Positions 17,284-24,128 of a stretch of 31,942 bases of DNA are shown here, one piece after another. Positions within the stretch are counted from its first letter, which is position 1. Each line of letters opens with the position of its first letter. Below the pieces are notes generated by a model. It ran no database searches. It saw only the letters and a program-made list of their open reading frames with translations, and had not been told where the DNA came from. Both the position numbers and the translations under genes were made by a program. This stretch comes from JAUWMV01 sp964562425 (GTDB taxonomy: Bacteria > UBP14 > UBA6098 > B30-G16), in the NCBI GenBank assembly GCA_964562425.1, contig CAZLTJ010000017.1, forward strand, positions 1 through 31,942, given 5' to 3'.

Positions 17284-17314
17284 GGTTTTTCTACTTGTGA
17301 AAAACCAGTTTTTT
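17284..17314 (+). promoter_or_regulatory. Inverted repeat GGTTTTTC-N7-GAAAAACC with T-tract upstream of dnaN
   Basis: Perfect 8-bp arms (17284-17291 and 17299-17306) flank the loop TACTTGT, followed two bases later by six Ts (17309-17314). It looks like either an operator for dnaN or a weak intrinsic terminator. It overlaps the only -35-like box I can find for dnaN (TTGTGA 17295-17300, 17-nt spacer, TATTTA 17318-17323). Confidence 0.5.
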
Positions 17315-17323
17315 ACTTATTTA
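17295..17323 (+). promoter_or_regulatory. Weak putative promoter of dnaN
   Basis: TTGTGA, 17-nt spacer, TATTTA; both boxes are imperfect. Its position, 36 nt before the dnaN ATG, is sensible. If real, transcription would start just after the overlapping inverted repeat. Confidence 0.35.
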
Positions 17324-17358
17324 TTAAAATAAATATAAGAAAACAAAAGGAGACCACA

Positions 17359-18474
17359 ATGAAAGTTTTGGTTTCGAGAAATGAATTTATGGATGTTGTA
17401 ACATCAGTGAGTTCTGTAATTCCTACTCGATCTACACAACCGATATTAGCCAATATGCTCATATCTGCCGAAGACGATTCTCTAATACTTGTTGCCACAG
17501 ATCGCGAGCAAACATTAAAACTAAAAATTACCGCAGATACTGTTGAGAAAGGCGCTTTAGCAGTTCCTGCTAAAATGCTTCTCGAGGTTCTGAAAGGTTT
17601 GGATGATGGAGAACTCGAAATTAAAGTCGAAGATTTAAGAATGTCCATTGTTCAAGGAAGACATAGAGTTAAACTTCCTGGGGTCAATGTGGAGGATTAT
17701 CCTAAAACGGAACTTCTCGAATCCCCGAAGGTTACTTTTTCACTGCCTATAGATATGCTGCTTCAATTCTTAGATCTAGTGGCTTTTGCGATGCCCAGAG
17801 ATACAGCACGCCCAACACTCGCAGGATTATTCTGCCAATTTTTCCCGGACGAGATGCGGATGGTTGCCACCGACGGTCACAAGTTAGCCATGCTTAAGAA
17901 GAAGGACGATTTTAAGATCGAGGAGTCGCTTGAAATGTTTATTCCTGAGAATGCAGCATCCCGGCTTAATTCTCTTCTTGGAAAGATTAAATCAGATGAT
18001 ATAGAGATCACGGCTGGTGTTGGCTCCGCTCAGTTCCAAGCCGAAGATTTCCTTTTTCAAACTAAGCTTATCTCAGAAAAATTCCCCGATTATGAACGTG
18101 TTATTCCCTCAGAAAATGAATTAATTATGATAAGCGAAAAGTATGAGTTAAACAAATCCGTTCGGTTGATGACAATTATCGCAAATAAAATAACCTCACA
18201 GGTTAAATTCAAAATTTCTAAAGGTTCAATTGAAATGTCAGCCAGTGACCTTGACATGGATTCGGAGGGTTTCGATACATTAACTGTAGATTATGATGGT
18301 GAACCGCTCGAAATAGGATTTAACGGCAAAATGCTTCTTGAAATTTTAGAGCATATTCCTTCGGATCAATTAAAATTCAAGCTAAAGAATCCTGCGACTG
18401 CATGTATAATAACACCAATGCCACAACCTGAGGATTTTGAATATTTGGCTCTAATTATGCCGCTTAGGATTTGA
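17359..18474 (+). CDS. dnaN: DNA polymerase III subunit beta (sliding clamp)
   Basis: A 371-aa protein matching DnaN over its full length. The dimeric clamp encircles DNA and tethers polymerase and repair partners at the replication fork. Typical segments include MKVLVSRNEFMDVVTSVSSV at the N terminus, ILANMLISAEDDSLILVATDREQ, VPAKMLLEVLKGL, TDGHKLAML in domain two, and the C-terminal end ATACIITPMPQPEDFEYLALIMPLRI with the PMPL/R-type terminus. AAAGGAG lies 8 nt before the ATG. The usual neighbours dnaA, recF and gyrB are absent; coaBC follows after only 3 nt, so this is not an obvious origin region. Confidence 0.97.
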   Translation: MKVLVSRNEFMDVVTSVSSVIPTRSTQPILANMLISAEDDSLILVATDREQTLKLKITADTVEKGALAVPAKMLLEVLKGLDDGELEIKVEDLRMSIVQGRHRVKLPGVNVEDYPKTELLESPKVTFSLPIDMLLQFLDLVAFAMPRDTARPTLAGLFCQFFPDEMRMVATDGHKLAMLKKKDDFKIEESLEMFIPENAASRLNSLLGKIKSDDIEITAGVGSAQFQAEDFLFQTKLISEKFPDYERVIPSENELIMISEKYELNKSVRLMTIIANKITSQVKFKISKGSIEMSASDLDMDSEGFDTLTVDYDGEPLEIGFNGKMLLEILEHIPSDQLKFKLKNPATACIITPMPQPEDFEYLALIMPLRI

Positions 18475-18477
18475 TAA

Positions 18478-19056
18478 ATGGATCTCTCTAATGCTAAAAT
18501 TGTTTTAGGAGTCACCGGTTCAATTGCAGCATACAAAGCAGTTTATTTGGGCAGAGAACTCCTTAAAATTGGCATTGAGCTTCGTGTGGCAATGACTGAG
18601 AAAGGCACAAAATTCGTTACTCCCTTGACATTTCGATCTGCATTATCTGCACAAGTTGTAATAGATCAATTTGAATCACCAACAACTCATAATATGAATC
18701 ATATAAGCTGGGCACGATGGGCTGATTTAATTTTAGTTGCGCCTGCTACAGCAAATATCATCGCAAAAGCCGCTTCTGGAATAGCAGATGATTTCCTTTC
18801 CACATTAATCCTGGCAGCTGATTGTCCAGTGGTTTTTATACCAGCAATGAATAGCACCATGTATTTAAACTCTTTAACGCAGAAAAATATAAAAATTCTT
18901 GTGAATAATGGCTGTTACGTTATGACACCTGAATATGGAGAATTTGCCTGCAAAGAATCCGGACACGGAAGATTCCCTGAAATACAATCGATAATCGATT
19001 ACGTTAGGAATAAAACTGTAAAAAAAAAATCTTTAAAGGAAAAAAATTCCTCATAA
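18478..19056 (+). CDS. coaC: Phosphopantothenoylcysteine decarboxylase half of CoaBC (frame ends early)
   Basis: A 192-aa frame equal to the N-terminal CoaC domain of the bifunctional CoaBC (Dfp), which converts 4'-phosphopantothenoylcysteine to 4'-phosphopantetheine in CoA synthesis. The flavin-enzyme motifs match well: H75 in MNHISWARWADL, LVAPATANIIAK, N125 in the PAMNSTMY motif and the flap cysteine C158 in FACKESGHGRF. After residue 180 the frame runs through an A10 tract (19020-19029) into KKKSLKEKNSS and stops at 19056. The natural continuation (LITAGPTREYIDPVRF-like sequence) is encoded in the -1 frame. It starts 3 nt after the dnaN stop, with TTAGGA inside dnaN as RBS, so it is translationally coupled to dnaN. 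Confidence 0.93.
   Translation: MDLSNAKIVLGVTGSIAAYKAVYLGRELLKIGIELRVAMTEKGTKFVTPLTFRSALSAQVVIDQFESPTTHNMNHISWARWADLILVAPATANIIAKAASGIADDFLSTLILAADCPVVFIPAMNSTMYLNSLTQKNIKILVNNGCYVMTPEYGEFACKESGHGRFPEIQSIIDYVRNKTVKKKSLKEKNSS
19006..19051 (+). promoter_or_regulatory. Possible -1 frameshift site in coaBC: SD-like AGGA, A10 slippery run, small hairpin
   Basis: AGGA at 19006-19009 lies 10 nt before ten consecutive A (19020-19029), which contain A AAA AAA in the incoming frame. Seven nt after the run is a 5-bp hairpin AGGAA-N5-TTCCT (19037-19051). The order SD-like element, slippery run, hairpin is that of known bacterial -1 sites such as dnaX, but the hairpin is weak. A transcriptional slippage site or a one-base assembly error fits equally well. 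Confidence 0.4.
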
Positions 19057-19679
19057 CAGCAGGTCCCACCAGAGAATACATAGATCCTGTGAGATTTATT
19101 TCCAATCCTTCCAGCGGTCGTATGGGATTTTCTCTTGCAGATTGTGCTCGTTTAATGGGTGGTGAGGTTATCCTAATTCACGGTCCAGTTAGCATAAATC
19201 CTCCTTATGGGATTACCGAAATTTGCATAATTTCGGCACATGAAATGAACCAAAGGGTTATGGAATATTTTGATAATGTGGATGTAGTAATAATGACGGC
19301 AGCGATTGCAGATTACACACCATCTGTTGTATCAGGGCAAAAGATAAAGAAATCGCAGAGTTCCAGCGAATTAACTCTAAAATTAAAACGCACTAAAGAC
19401 ATACTTATGGAACTTGAAAATCGTAAGAAAAACCAGTATCTCGTTGGCTTTGCTCTCGAAACCGAAAAATTAGTGGAAAATGCAAAATCAAAACTTAAAA
19501 CCAAAAAACTCGATATGATTGTGGCAAATCCATTAACTGAATTCACCGGTTTCAACACACCAAATAATTCCGGTGTTATACTATTTGCGGATGGTAGTTC
19601 ATATGAACTGCCCTTAATGAGCAAACGTCGAATGGCAATGGAAATATTATTCAAGATCGGAGAGAAGATACATCGATAA
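19014..19679 (+). CDS. coaB: Phosphopantothenate-cysteine ligase half of CoaBC, in the -1 frame
   Basis: This frame encodes the CTP-dependent ligase domain that joins 4'-phosphopantothenate and cysteine. Reading from the A-tract it gives KIFKGKKFLITAGPTREYID then PVRFISNPSSGRMGFSLA, MTAAIADYTP, FALETE and LDMIVANPL, the usual CoaB landmarks. In this frame there is a TAA at 19011-19013 and no ATG, GTG or TTG before the conserved AGPTREYID segment. The first start-like codon is GTG at 19089, which would remove that segment. An active ligase can therefore only be made as a fusion to the CoaC half, through a -1 frame change at 19020-19029, or because one A is missing in this assembly. The frame is otherwise intact to 19679. 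Confidence 0.88.
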   Translation, partial: NCKKKIFKGKKFLITAGPTREYIDPVRFISNPSSGRMGFSLADCARLMGGEVILIHGPVSINPPYGITEICIISAHEMNQRVMEYFDNVDVVIMTAAIADYTPSVVSGQKIKKSQSSSELTLKLKRTKDILMELENRKKNQYLVGFALETEKLVENAKSKLKTKKLDMIVANPLTEFTGFNTPNNSGVILFADGSSYELPLMSKRRMAMEILFKIGEKIHR

Positions 19680-19703
19680 CAAATGATTTGGAGTTTTAAT
19701 TTT

Positions 19704-19721
19704 GGGCGGGAGACCCCGCCC
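19704..19721. terminator. G+C-rich hairpin between convergent coaBC and the ABC-2 genes
   Basis: GGGCGGG-AGAC-CCCGCCC, a perfect 7-bp stem with a 4-nt loop, 24 nt after the coaB stop and 71 nt after the ABC-2 permease stop. It is far more G+C-rich than its surroundings and lacks a U-tract, so it may be a bidirectional structural stop or a REP-like element. Farther on are two short palindromes, TTGATATATCAA (19757-19768) and TTGGGCGCCCAA (19773-19784), the latter followed by TCTTTT. Confidence 0.5.
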
Positions 19722-19792
19722 TTACAAATATCCGATTGGGAAAACCATTTTAAATATTGATATATCAATTTCTTGGGCGCCCAATCTTTTAA

Positions 19793-20650
19793 TTAACCAC
19801 CTCTCTTAAGCTTGCCGTGTTTTTTTGCATATTTTTCCGCTTCACCAAATGCCCAGAGTCCTATGGGAATCAGCACAATACCAATACCGAGTAGCAATAA
19901 TATGTACGGAACGAGTTCTCGCATCGACGCACCCTCGAGTAAAGCAGACCTCATAGCTCTCAGCGTATACGTAGCTGGGGATATTTTCGAAAAAGGTTGC
20001 AACCATTTTGGTAAAACCGATATCTCGTAATACACACCGCTAACTAAAAGCAACAATGCTTGAAATATGTGCGTTGCCTGAGAGCCTCTCTCAAGGCTTA
20101 TGAGAGGAAGAATGGCTGCAATGAGGCCAAGTCCAATGAAGCTAACGCTCGAAACGAATAAAATAATCACAGCTCCAAAGATATTGGCATTAGAAATGTC
20201 GAGCTTGAAAATTAATACAACAATTCCCATCAAAATAAGACTTCTAACTAATCCATACAATGCTGCAAAAAGTCCGTTCCCAAACAAATATGTAACTCTT
20301 CTCAACGGTGCCGCAAACGTAAACTCAATAGTATCCTCCCAACGTTCATATGACACAGCCTGAGCCACTTCATGGAACAATACGCTTAAAAAACCCCACA
20401 ATACCGCTCCAACCACAAGATAGAGAACCATTTCCTTACCCTGAGTAATGCCAATAAATGCAATTGTCAAGGAATTTACCACAGTGTAACTTAAAAACAC
20501 AAGTTCCCAGCCAAGATACCTCTTCGAAAGGTTAATATTTCTCTCTATAAAAGCGAATGTCTTCGGTGTTTCCTCTGCTATTATTCTAAAGAAAGAGGCA
20601 GTTTTTTTGTTTATACTTTTTAATAATGTATATTTACTATTCGTCTTCAT
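19793..20650 (-). CDS. ABC-2 type transporter permease
   Basis: A 285-aa inner-membrane protein with about six hydrophobic segments (for example ELVFLSYTVVNSLTIAFIGI, YLVVGAVLWGFLSVLFHEV, LILMGIVVLIFKL, IFGAVIILFVSSVSFIGLGLIAAIL, LLLLGIGIVLIPIGLWAF). The PATYTLRAMRSALLEGAS segment is typical of ABC-2 permeases of the drug or polysaccharide exporter class. The start at 20650 is preferred over the in-frame ATG at 20689 because GAGGAG lies 10 nt upstream and it gives a 14-nt overlap with the ATPase stop, the usual coupling. It pairs with the ATPase at 20637-21449. The substrate is unknown. Confidence 0.87.
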   Translation of the reverse strand: MKTNSKYTLLKSINKKTASFFRIIAEETPKTFAFIERNINLSKRYLGWELVFLSYTVVNSLTIAFIGITQGKEMVLYLVVGAVLWGFLSVLFHEVAQAVSYERWEDTIEFTFAAPLRRVTYLFGNGLFAALYGLVRSLILMGIVVLIFKLDISNANIFGAVIILFVSSVSFIGLGLIAAILPLISLERGSQATHIFQALLLLVSGVYYEISVLPKWLQPFSKISPATYTLRAMRSALLEGASMRELVPYILLLLGIGIVLIPIGLWAFGEAEKYAKKHGKLKRGG

Positions 20651-21449
20651 CTTCAGGAAACTCCTCACCTGTGACCTCAAGAAATACATCCTCGAGGTTA
20701 TTCTTTCCCGTTTTTATTTTAAGTTCATTCGAGGTGCCACATGCCCAGATTTTACCGTCTTTTAAGAATGCCGTTCGTTCACATAATTTCTCGATCTCAA
20801 TCATATCATGTGATGTGAGAATTATGCTTGTGTTGTGATCATTTTTTACGGATAATATGAATTCCTGCACCATTTTTTTGCTTTTTGGGTCAAGTCCAGT
20901 AGTAGGCTCGTCCAAAAGGAGTAGGTTCGGGCTCGACAAGAAGCTTCTGGCAATAGAAACCATCTGCTGTTGTCCTCGCGAAAGATCTTCAACAGGACTA
21001 TACATCTTTTTCGGATCGAGACCAAAATTCTTAAGCATTCCTTTAGCTTTGTCGAAAGCCTTCGAAACAGGTACACCATAAATCCTTGCAGCATAAGCCA
21101 AATTTTCCTTCACAGACAATTTCTTGAAAAACGACGCATCGACAGATACACGATTTATTAGCGATCGAACTTCATAAGTATTTTTCGTAACATCCATGCC
21201 GAAAACCTCGAGATATCCATGATCAGGGAGAAGGAGTGTTGCTAACATCCTTATTATTGTGCTTTTCCCACTGCCATTCGGTCCTATAATTCCGAAAATT
21301 TCACCGTATTTAACCTCAAAGGAGACCTCATTAACAGCAGCAAAGTACACAGGTTTTTTAAAAATGTTTCGGACACCCTTGAAAGTATCAGAGCGAAATT
21401 TTTTTGTTACTTCACGGCAGATCACTGCATGATTGTTATATTCTTTCAT
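20637..21449 (-). CDS. ABC-2 type transporter ATP-binding protein (daunorubicin-resistance-like)
   Basis: A 270-aa ATPase with Walker A GPNGSGKST, the signature DLSRGQQQMVSIARS, Walker B LLLLDEPTTGLD and the switch His in ILTSHDMIEIEKLC. The DGKIWACGTSNELK segment is typical of DrrA-like exporters. The ATG at 21449 is chosen over the in-frame ATG at 21479 because GGAGG lies 6 nt before it. It is the first gene of a two-gene exporter operon. Upstream, 21577-21759, sits an attenuator-like leader with a short ORF and terminator on the same strand, so expression may be controlled by premature termination. The last residues are acidic (EEFPEDEDE). Confidence 0.92.
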   Translation of the reverse strand: MKEYNNHAVICREVTKKFRSDTFKGVRNIFKKPVYFAAVNEVSFEVKYGEIFGIIGPNGSGKSTIIRMLATLLLPDHGYLEVFGMDVTKNTYEVRSLINRVSVDASFFKKLSVKENLAYAARIYGVPVSKAFDKAKGMLKNFGLDPKKMYSPVEDLSRGQQQMVSIARSFLSSPNLLLLDEPTTGLDPKSKKMVQEFILSVKNDHNTSIILTSHDMIEIEKLCERTAFLKDGKIWACGTSNELKIKTGKNNLEDVFLEVTGEEFPEDEDE

Positions 21450-21576
21450 GATGTACCTCCAACTCCATAGATATTCCACAACTTTTAAAATTATAAATCG
21501 ATTTCTTTATAAACATTCGTTTGTTGTTATTTTTCATATTAAAAATAAAAAGATCCTTTCTTTCCATGCAAAGAGG

Positions 21577-21613
21577 AAAAAAAAACGAGTGCTTCCATGA
21601 AGGGGTGCACTCG
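21577..21613 (-). terminator. Strong intrinsic terminator in the leader of the ABC-2 operon (bidirectional)
   Basis: On the minus strand CGAGTGC (21613-21607) pairs with GCACTCG (21592-21586) around a 14-nt loop, followed at once by nine T (21585-21577). On the plus strand the same stem is followed by CTCG and seven T (21618-21624). It lies upstream of both divergent neighbours, so it does not end either of them; on the minus strand it lies 128 nt before the ABC ATPase start. Confidence 0.75.
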
Positions 21614-21641
21614 CTCGTTTTTTTGTAAAATTCTATCCTCG

Positions 21642-21668
21642 CTAAGCGAAGATCACCCCCTCGCTTAG
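21642..21668 (-). promoter_or_regulatory. Stem-loop overlapping the end of the leader ORF
   Basis: CTAAGCGA (21668-21661, minus strand) pairs perfectly with TCGCTTAG (21649-21642) around an 11-nt loop GGGGGTGATCT. The stop codon TAG of the 20-aa ORF lies in the 3' arm. The loop GGGGTG is complementary to CACCCC in the terminator stem-loop (21607-21602), so the two hairpins could form a mutually exclusive or kissing structure, as in attenuators. Confidence 0.6.
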
Positions 21669-21704
21669 ATAATAATCAGTATTTAGCCTGAATTCTAACT
21701 TCAT
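21642..21704 (-). CDS. Putative 20-aa leader peptide
   Basis: ATG at 21704, 20 codons (MKLEFRLNTDYYLSEGVIFA) and TAG at 21644-21642. The RBS GAGAGGAG (21719-21712) is 7 nt upstream, as good as that of any real gene in the window, and a perfect TTGACA lies at 21759-21754. The ORF ends in a stem-loop and is followed by an intrinsic terminator, then the ABC-2 exporter genes. That layout is typical of translational or transcriptional attenuation leaders. It is too short for homology; a chance ORF in a structured RNA is the alternative. Confidence 0.45.
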   Translation of the reverse strand: MKLEFRLNTDYYLSEGVIFA

Positions 21705-21731
21705 CAAAATACTCCTCTCATAATTTCATAT

Positions 21732-21759
21732 ACAATAATTGGATTACACCGATTGTCAA
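21732..21759 (-). promoter_or_regulatory. Putative promoter of the leader/ABC-2 operon
   Basis: Perfect TTGACA on the minus strand (21759-21754) followed by imperfect -10 candidates TATTGT (16-nt spacer) or ATTGTA (17-nt spacer). The predicted transcript would begin only a few nt before the leader RBS. In the rest of the 512-bp divergent gap (21760-21961) I see no gene and no convincing plus-strand promoter for the methyltransferase. Confidence 0.45.
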
Positions 21760-21961
21760 GTTTTAATTTTAAATTTGCTCCTTTTTTCACTATAAATCAA
21801 ACCAGATTTATTCTGACAATTTTTAACTAATAAATATTTCGATTCTAGATAAGTTATTTTGTATTTACATTCCAAAGAATTACAATATTTTTTGTTTTAA
21901 ATTTACAAAGTTTTTAATCGGTATTATTGTCAAAATAAACATAACAGCAGAGGTTGTCACA

Positions 21962-22747
21962 ATGCCCCGAAGCAGCGATAGAAAACATTGGGAAAATTTC
22001 TGGACCGAAAAGAAAGACCCGAATCAAATTTATGATAATTCCGGACGAACACCTGCAGCATTAAAAGAAATAATGTCTGATCTGAAAGGGAAATGGATTC
22101 TCGAGGTGGGTGCTGGTACTGGAAGGGACAGTTTTACATTTGCAGAGGACGGCGCAAAAGTAATCGTTCTCGATTATGCTGATGCTGCAATGGATATTGT
22201 TAAAGCTCTCAATGATCAGAACGAAGCTAAAGTTATTCCAGTTCAAGGTGATGCATTTGAACTGCCTTTTACGGATAACACTTTCGATATGGTATTCCAT
22301 CAAGGGCTTCTGGAGCATTTTCGAGACCCATCAGGAATTGTGAAGGAGAACCTCCGAGTGCTGAAACCTGGGGGTATTGCTATTATCGATGTTCCTCAAA
22401 GATGGCACATTTACACAGTGATAAAGCATATTCTAATAGCCCTAAATAAATGGTTTGCCGGCTGGGAGACCGAATTTTCGTTGGGTCAGTTGGAAAAATA
22501 TCTTAAAAAATTTGGGTTCGAATCAATAGGATACTACGGTGACTGGATGTATCCATCTCTGTTTTACAGAACTTTAAGAGAGGTAATGTGGAAAATAGGT
22601 GTTAGACTACCATTATATCCTCTTAAAGTGCCTGTTTTATGGAAAATAAGACGTACATTACGGGAGAAATTAAGACGAAAAAGGATATTCTGTTATACAA
22701 CCTTATCGATTGGTGTTTTGGCAAAAAAACCTAAGGACAGTATTTAA
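21962..22747 (+). CDS. Class I SAM-dependent methyltransferase (UbiE/Methyltransf_11 type)
   Basis: A 261-aa cytoplasmic enzyme. Motif I is ILEVGAGTGRD (47-57), the acidic end of strand two is D71 in VIVLDYAD, motif II is NTFDMVFHQGLLEHF and motif III is LRVLKPGGIAIIDVPQ. A basic C-terminal region (RRTLREKLRRKRIF) is unusual and might aid membrane association. The adjacent gene 40 nt downstream is a UbiA-family prenyltransferase, so a lipid or prenyl-linked sugar substrate is possible, but this is inference from context only. AGAGG lies about 7 nt before the ATG. The substrate is not recognisable from sequence. Confidence 0.85.
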   Translation: MPRSSDRKHWENFWTEKKDPNQIYDNSGRTPAALKEIMSDLKGKWILEVGAGTGRDSFTFAEDGAKVIVLDYADAAMDIVKALNDQNEAKVIPVQGDAFELPFTDNTFDMVFHQGLLEHFRDPSGIVKENLRVLKPGGIAIIDVPQRWHIYTVIKHILIALNKWFAGWETEFSLGQLEKYLKKFGFESIGYYGDWMYPSLFYRTLREVMWKIGVRLPLYPLKVPVLWKIRRTLREKLRRKRIFCYTTLSIGVLAKKPKDSI

Positions 22748-22787
22748 TTTACAATTCTAATTACCGATAATATAATAGGACATTTAA

Positions 22788-23672
22788 ATGCTCAAGCAAA
22801 TTAAAGCACTCATAAAAACAATGCGACTTCTTCAGTGGACTAAGAACTTTTTTGTTTTTGCTGGATTAATTTTTTCACAAGAATTTCTGCAAATTGGAAA
22901 ATTTCTCATCTCTTTCCAAACTTTCTGGGTTTTCTGCTTATTAGCAAGCGGTACATACATATTCAACGATCTTATTGACATCAAACAAGATCGAATGCAC
23001 CCGACAAAGAGATTCCGACCGCTTCCATCCGGTGAGCTTCCAATTGGGTTAGCAATTTTGGCATTAGTAGTTTTCACAACACTCGGTATAATTTGGGGAT
23101 TCAATCTTGATTCCGGATTAGGATATATAGCATTATTTTATGTATTTCTTCAAGTGCTTTATACTCTTTGGCTTAAACATTTAGTAGTAATAGATTTAAT
23201 GGTAGTGGCTACTGGATTTTTATTACGTGCTGCCGGTGGAGCAGTTGTTATAAACGTAGTTGTTTCCAATTGGTTGCTTTTATGCACGAGTCTTCTTGCG
23301 CTTTTCATGGTTACCGCCAAACGTCGGCAGGAACTTTTTAGAATTAATAAAAACAATTCAAAATTTTCAAGATCCGTTTTAAAAAGATATAATCTGTCCT
23401 TCCTCGATCAGGTTCTTATTATATTAGTAGCTTCAACATTAACATCGTATTCGTTATATGTTTTTGATCCAGGAACTGCAGAAAAATTCGATACACCCTA
23501 TTTAGGATTTACATTGCCTTTTGTTATATATGGTCTTTTCCGGTATTTGTATTTAGTTAAGGTTAGTGGCAAGGGTGAATCTCCAGAGCGACTGGTTATT
23601 TCAGATTTTCCGTTTATTATAAATATGGTCTTGTGGGTTTTGGTAGTGATGTTTATTATTTACTTCTCTTAA
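22788..23672 (+). CDS. UbiA-family prenyltransferase, decaprenyl-phosphate phosphoribosyltransferase-like
   Basis: A 294-aa integral membrane protein with about eight helices. The first aspartate motif is NDLIDIKQDRMH (N60, D61, D64, D68, H71) followed by PTKRFRPLPSG, which matches the DPPR-synthase branch (Rv3806c type) better than UbiA or MenA. Further landmarks are the N-terminal MRLLQWTKNFFVFAGLIFS, DLMVVATGFLLRAAGGAV and TAKRRQEL. In Actinobacteria this enzyme puts 5-phosphoribose on decaprenyl phosphate on the way to arabinan precursors; in other phyla the use is not settled. AGGA lies 7 nt before the ATG. Confidence 0.85.
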   Translation: MLKQIKALIKTMRLLQWTKNFFVFAGLIFSQEFLQIGKFLISFQTFWVFCLLASGTYIFNDLIDIKQDRMHPTKRFRPLPSGELPIGLAILALVVFTTLGIIWGFNLDSGLGYIALFYVFLQVLYTLWLKHLVVIDLMVVATGFLLRAAGGAVVINVVVSNWLLLCTSLLALFMVTAKRRQELFRINKNNSKFSRSVLKRYNLSFLDQVLIILVASTLTSYSLYVFDPGTAEKFDTPYLGFTLPFVIYGLFRYLYLVKVSGKGESPERLVISDFPFIINMVLWVLVVMFIIYFS

Positions 23673-23683
23673 AAAGGAGCTAT

Positions 23684-24010
23684 ATGATGGATAACCAAAA
23701 AATTAAAGAAGAAATAATTGGGAAATTAAAAGAGGTTTATGATCCAGAGATTCCAGTTAATGTATGGGACTTAGGATTCATTTACAGTATCGATGTAAAC
23801 GAGGAAGGGAATGCTCATATACTTATGACATTAACCGTTCCTGGATGTCCGATATATCAGGTCATTATGAAAAGCATCGAGGAAAAAGTTAAGGAACTCG
23901 AATCAGTAAATGAAGTTAAGGTTGAATTAACTTTCGAACCCAGATGGTCAATGGAGAAAATCTCCGAAGAAGGATTAAAACGCCTTCGTGAACTCGGATA
24001 TAAGATTTAG
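23684..24010 (+). CDS. MIP18/DUF59-family iron-sulfur cluster assembly factor
   Basis: A 108-aa cytoplasmic protein with the DUF59 signature: DPEIPVNVWDLGFIYSI near the N terminus and LTVPGCPIYQVI with its conserved cysteine. Relatives (SufT, PaaD, MIP18) help deliver Fe-S clusters to target proteins. The ATG at 23684 (or 23687) is chosen over the upstream in-frame start at 23633 because AAGGAG (23674-23679) immediately precedes it and the longer frame overlaps the prenyltransferase gene. No suf or isc genes are adjacent, so its clients are unknown. Confidence 0.87.
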   Translation: MMDNQKIKEEIIGKLKEVYDPEIPVNVWDLGFIYSIDVNEEGNAHILMTLTVPGCPIYQVIMKSIEEKVKELESVNEVKVELTFEPRWSMEKISEEGLKRLRELGYKI

Positions 24011-24060
24011 TATAATTTCTCACAATCCTTTGATAGGATTGACTTTACATCACAGAGCAC

Positions 24061-24088
24061 TTGTCAAATTTTACTATAAAAATATAAA
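24061..24088 (+). promoter_or_regulatory. Putative promoter of the histidine kinase gene
   Basis: TTGTCA (24061-24066), a 16-nt spacer and TATAAA (24083-24088) lie 40 nt before the ATG at 24129. This supports the shorter start of the kinase over the long in-frame extension back to 23988, which would overlap the DUF59 gene. Confidence 0.5.
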
Positions 24089-24128
24089 ATATTCAATTTA
24101 TTATACAAGAAACGAATATTTTTATCTT

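Noticed and set aside
19089..19679. An independent CoaB starting at GTG 19089
   Set aside because: It would lack the conserved AGPTREYID segment, which is encoded just upstream in the same frame, so a stand-alone ligase from this start is unlikely to be active.
21577..21624. Terminator of the divergent genes
   Set aside because: It lies upstream of both flanking genes, so it cannot end either; a leader or small-RNA terminator fits better.
23988..24128. N-terminal extension of the histidine kinase back to 23988
   Set aside because: It would overlap the DUF59 gene, contains the likely promoter of the kinase and has no domain-like features.
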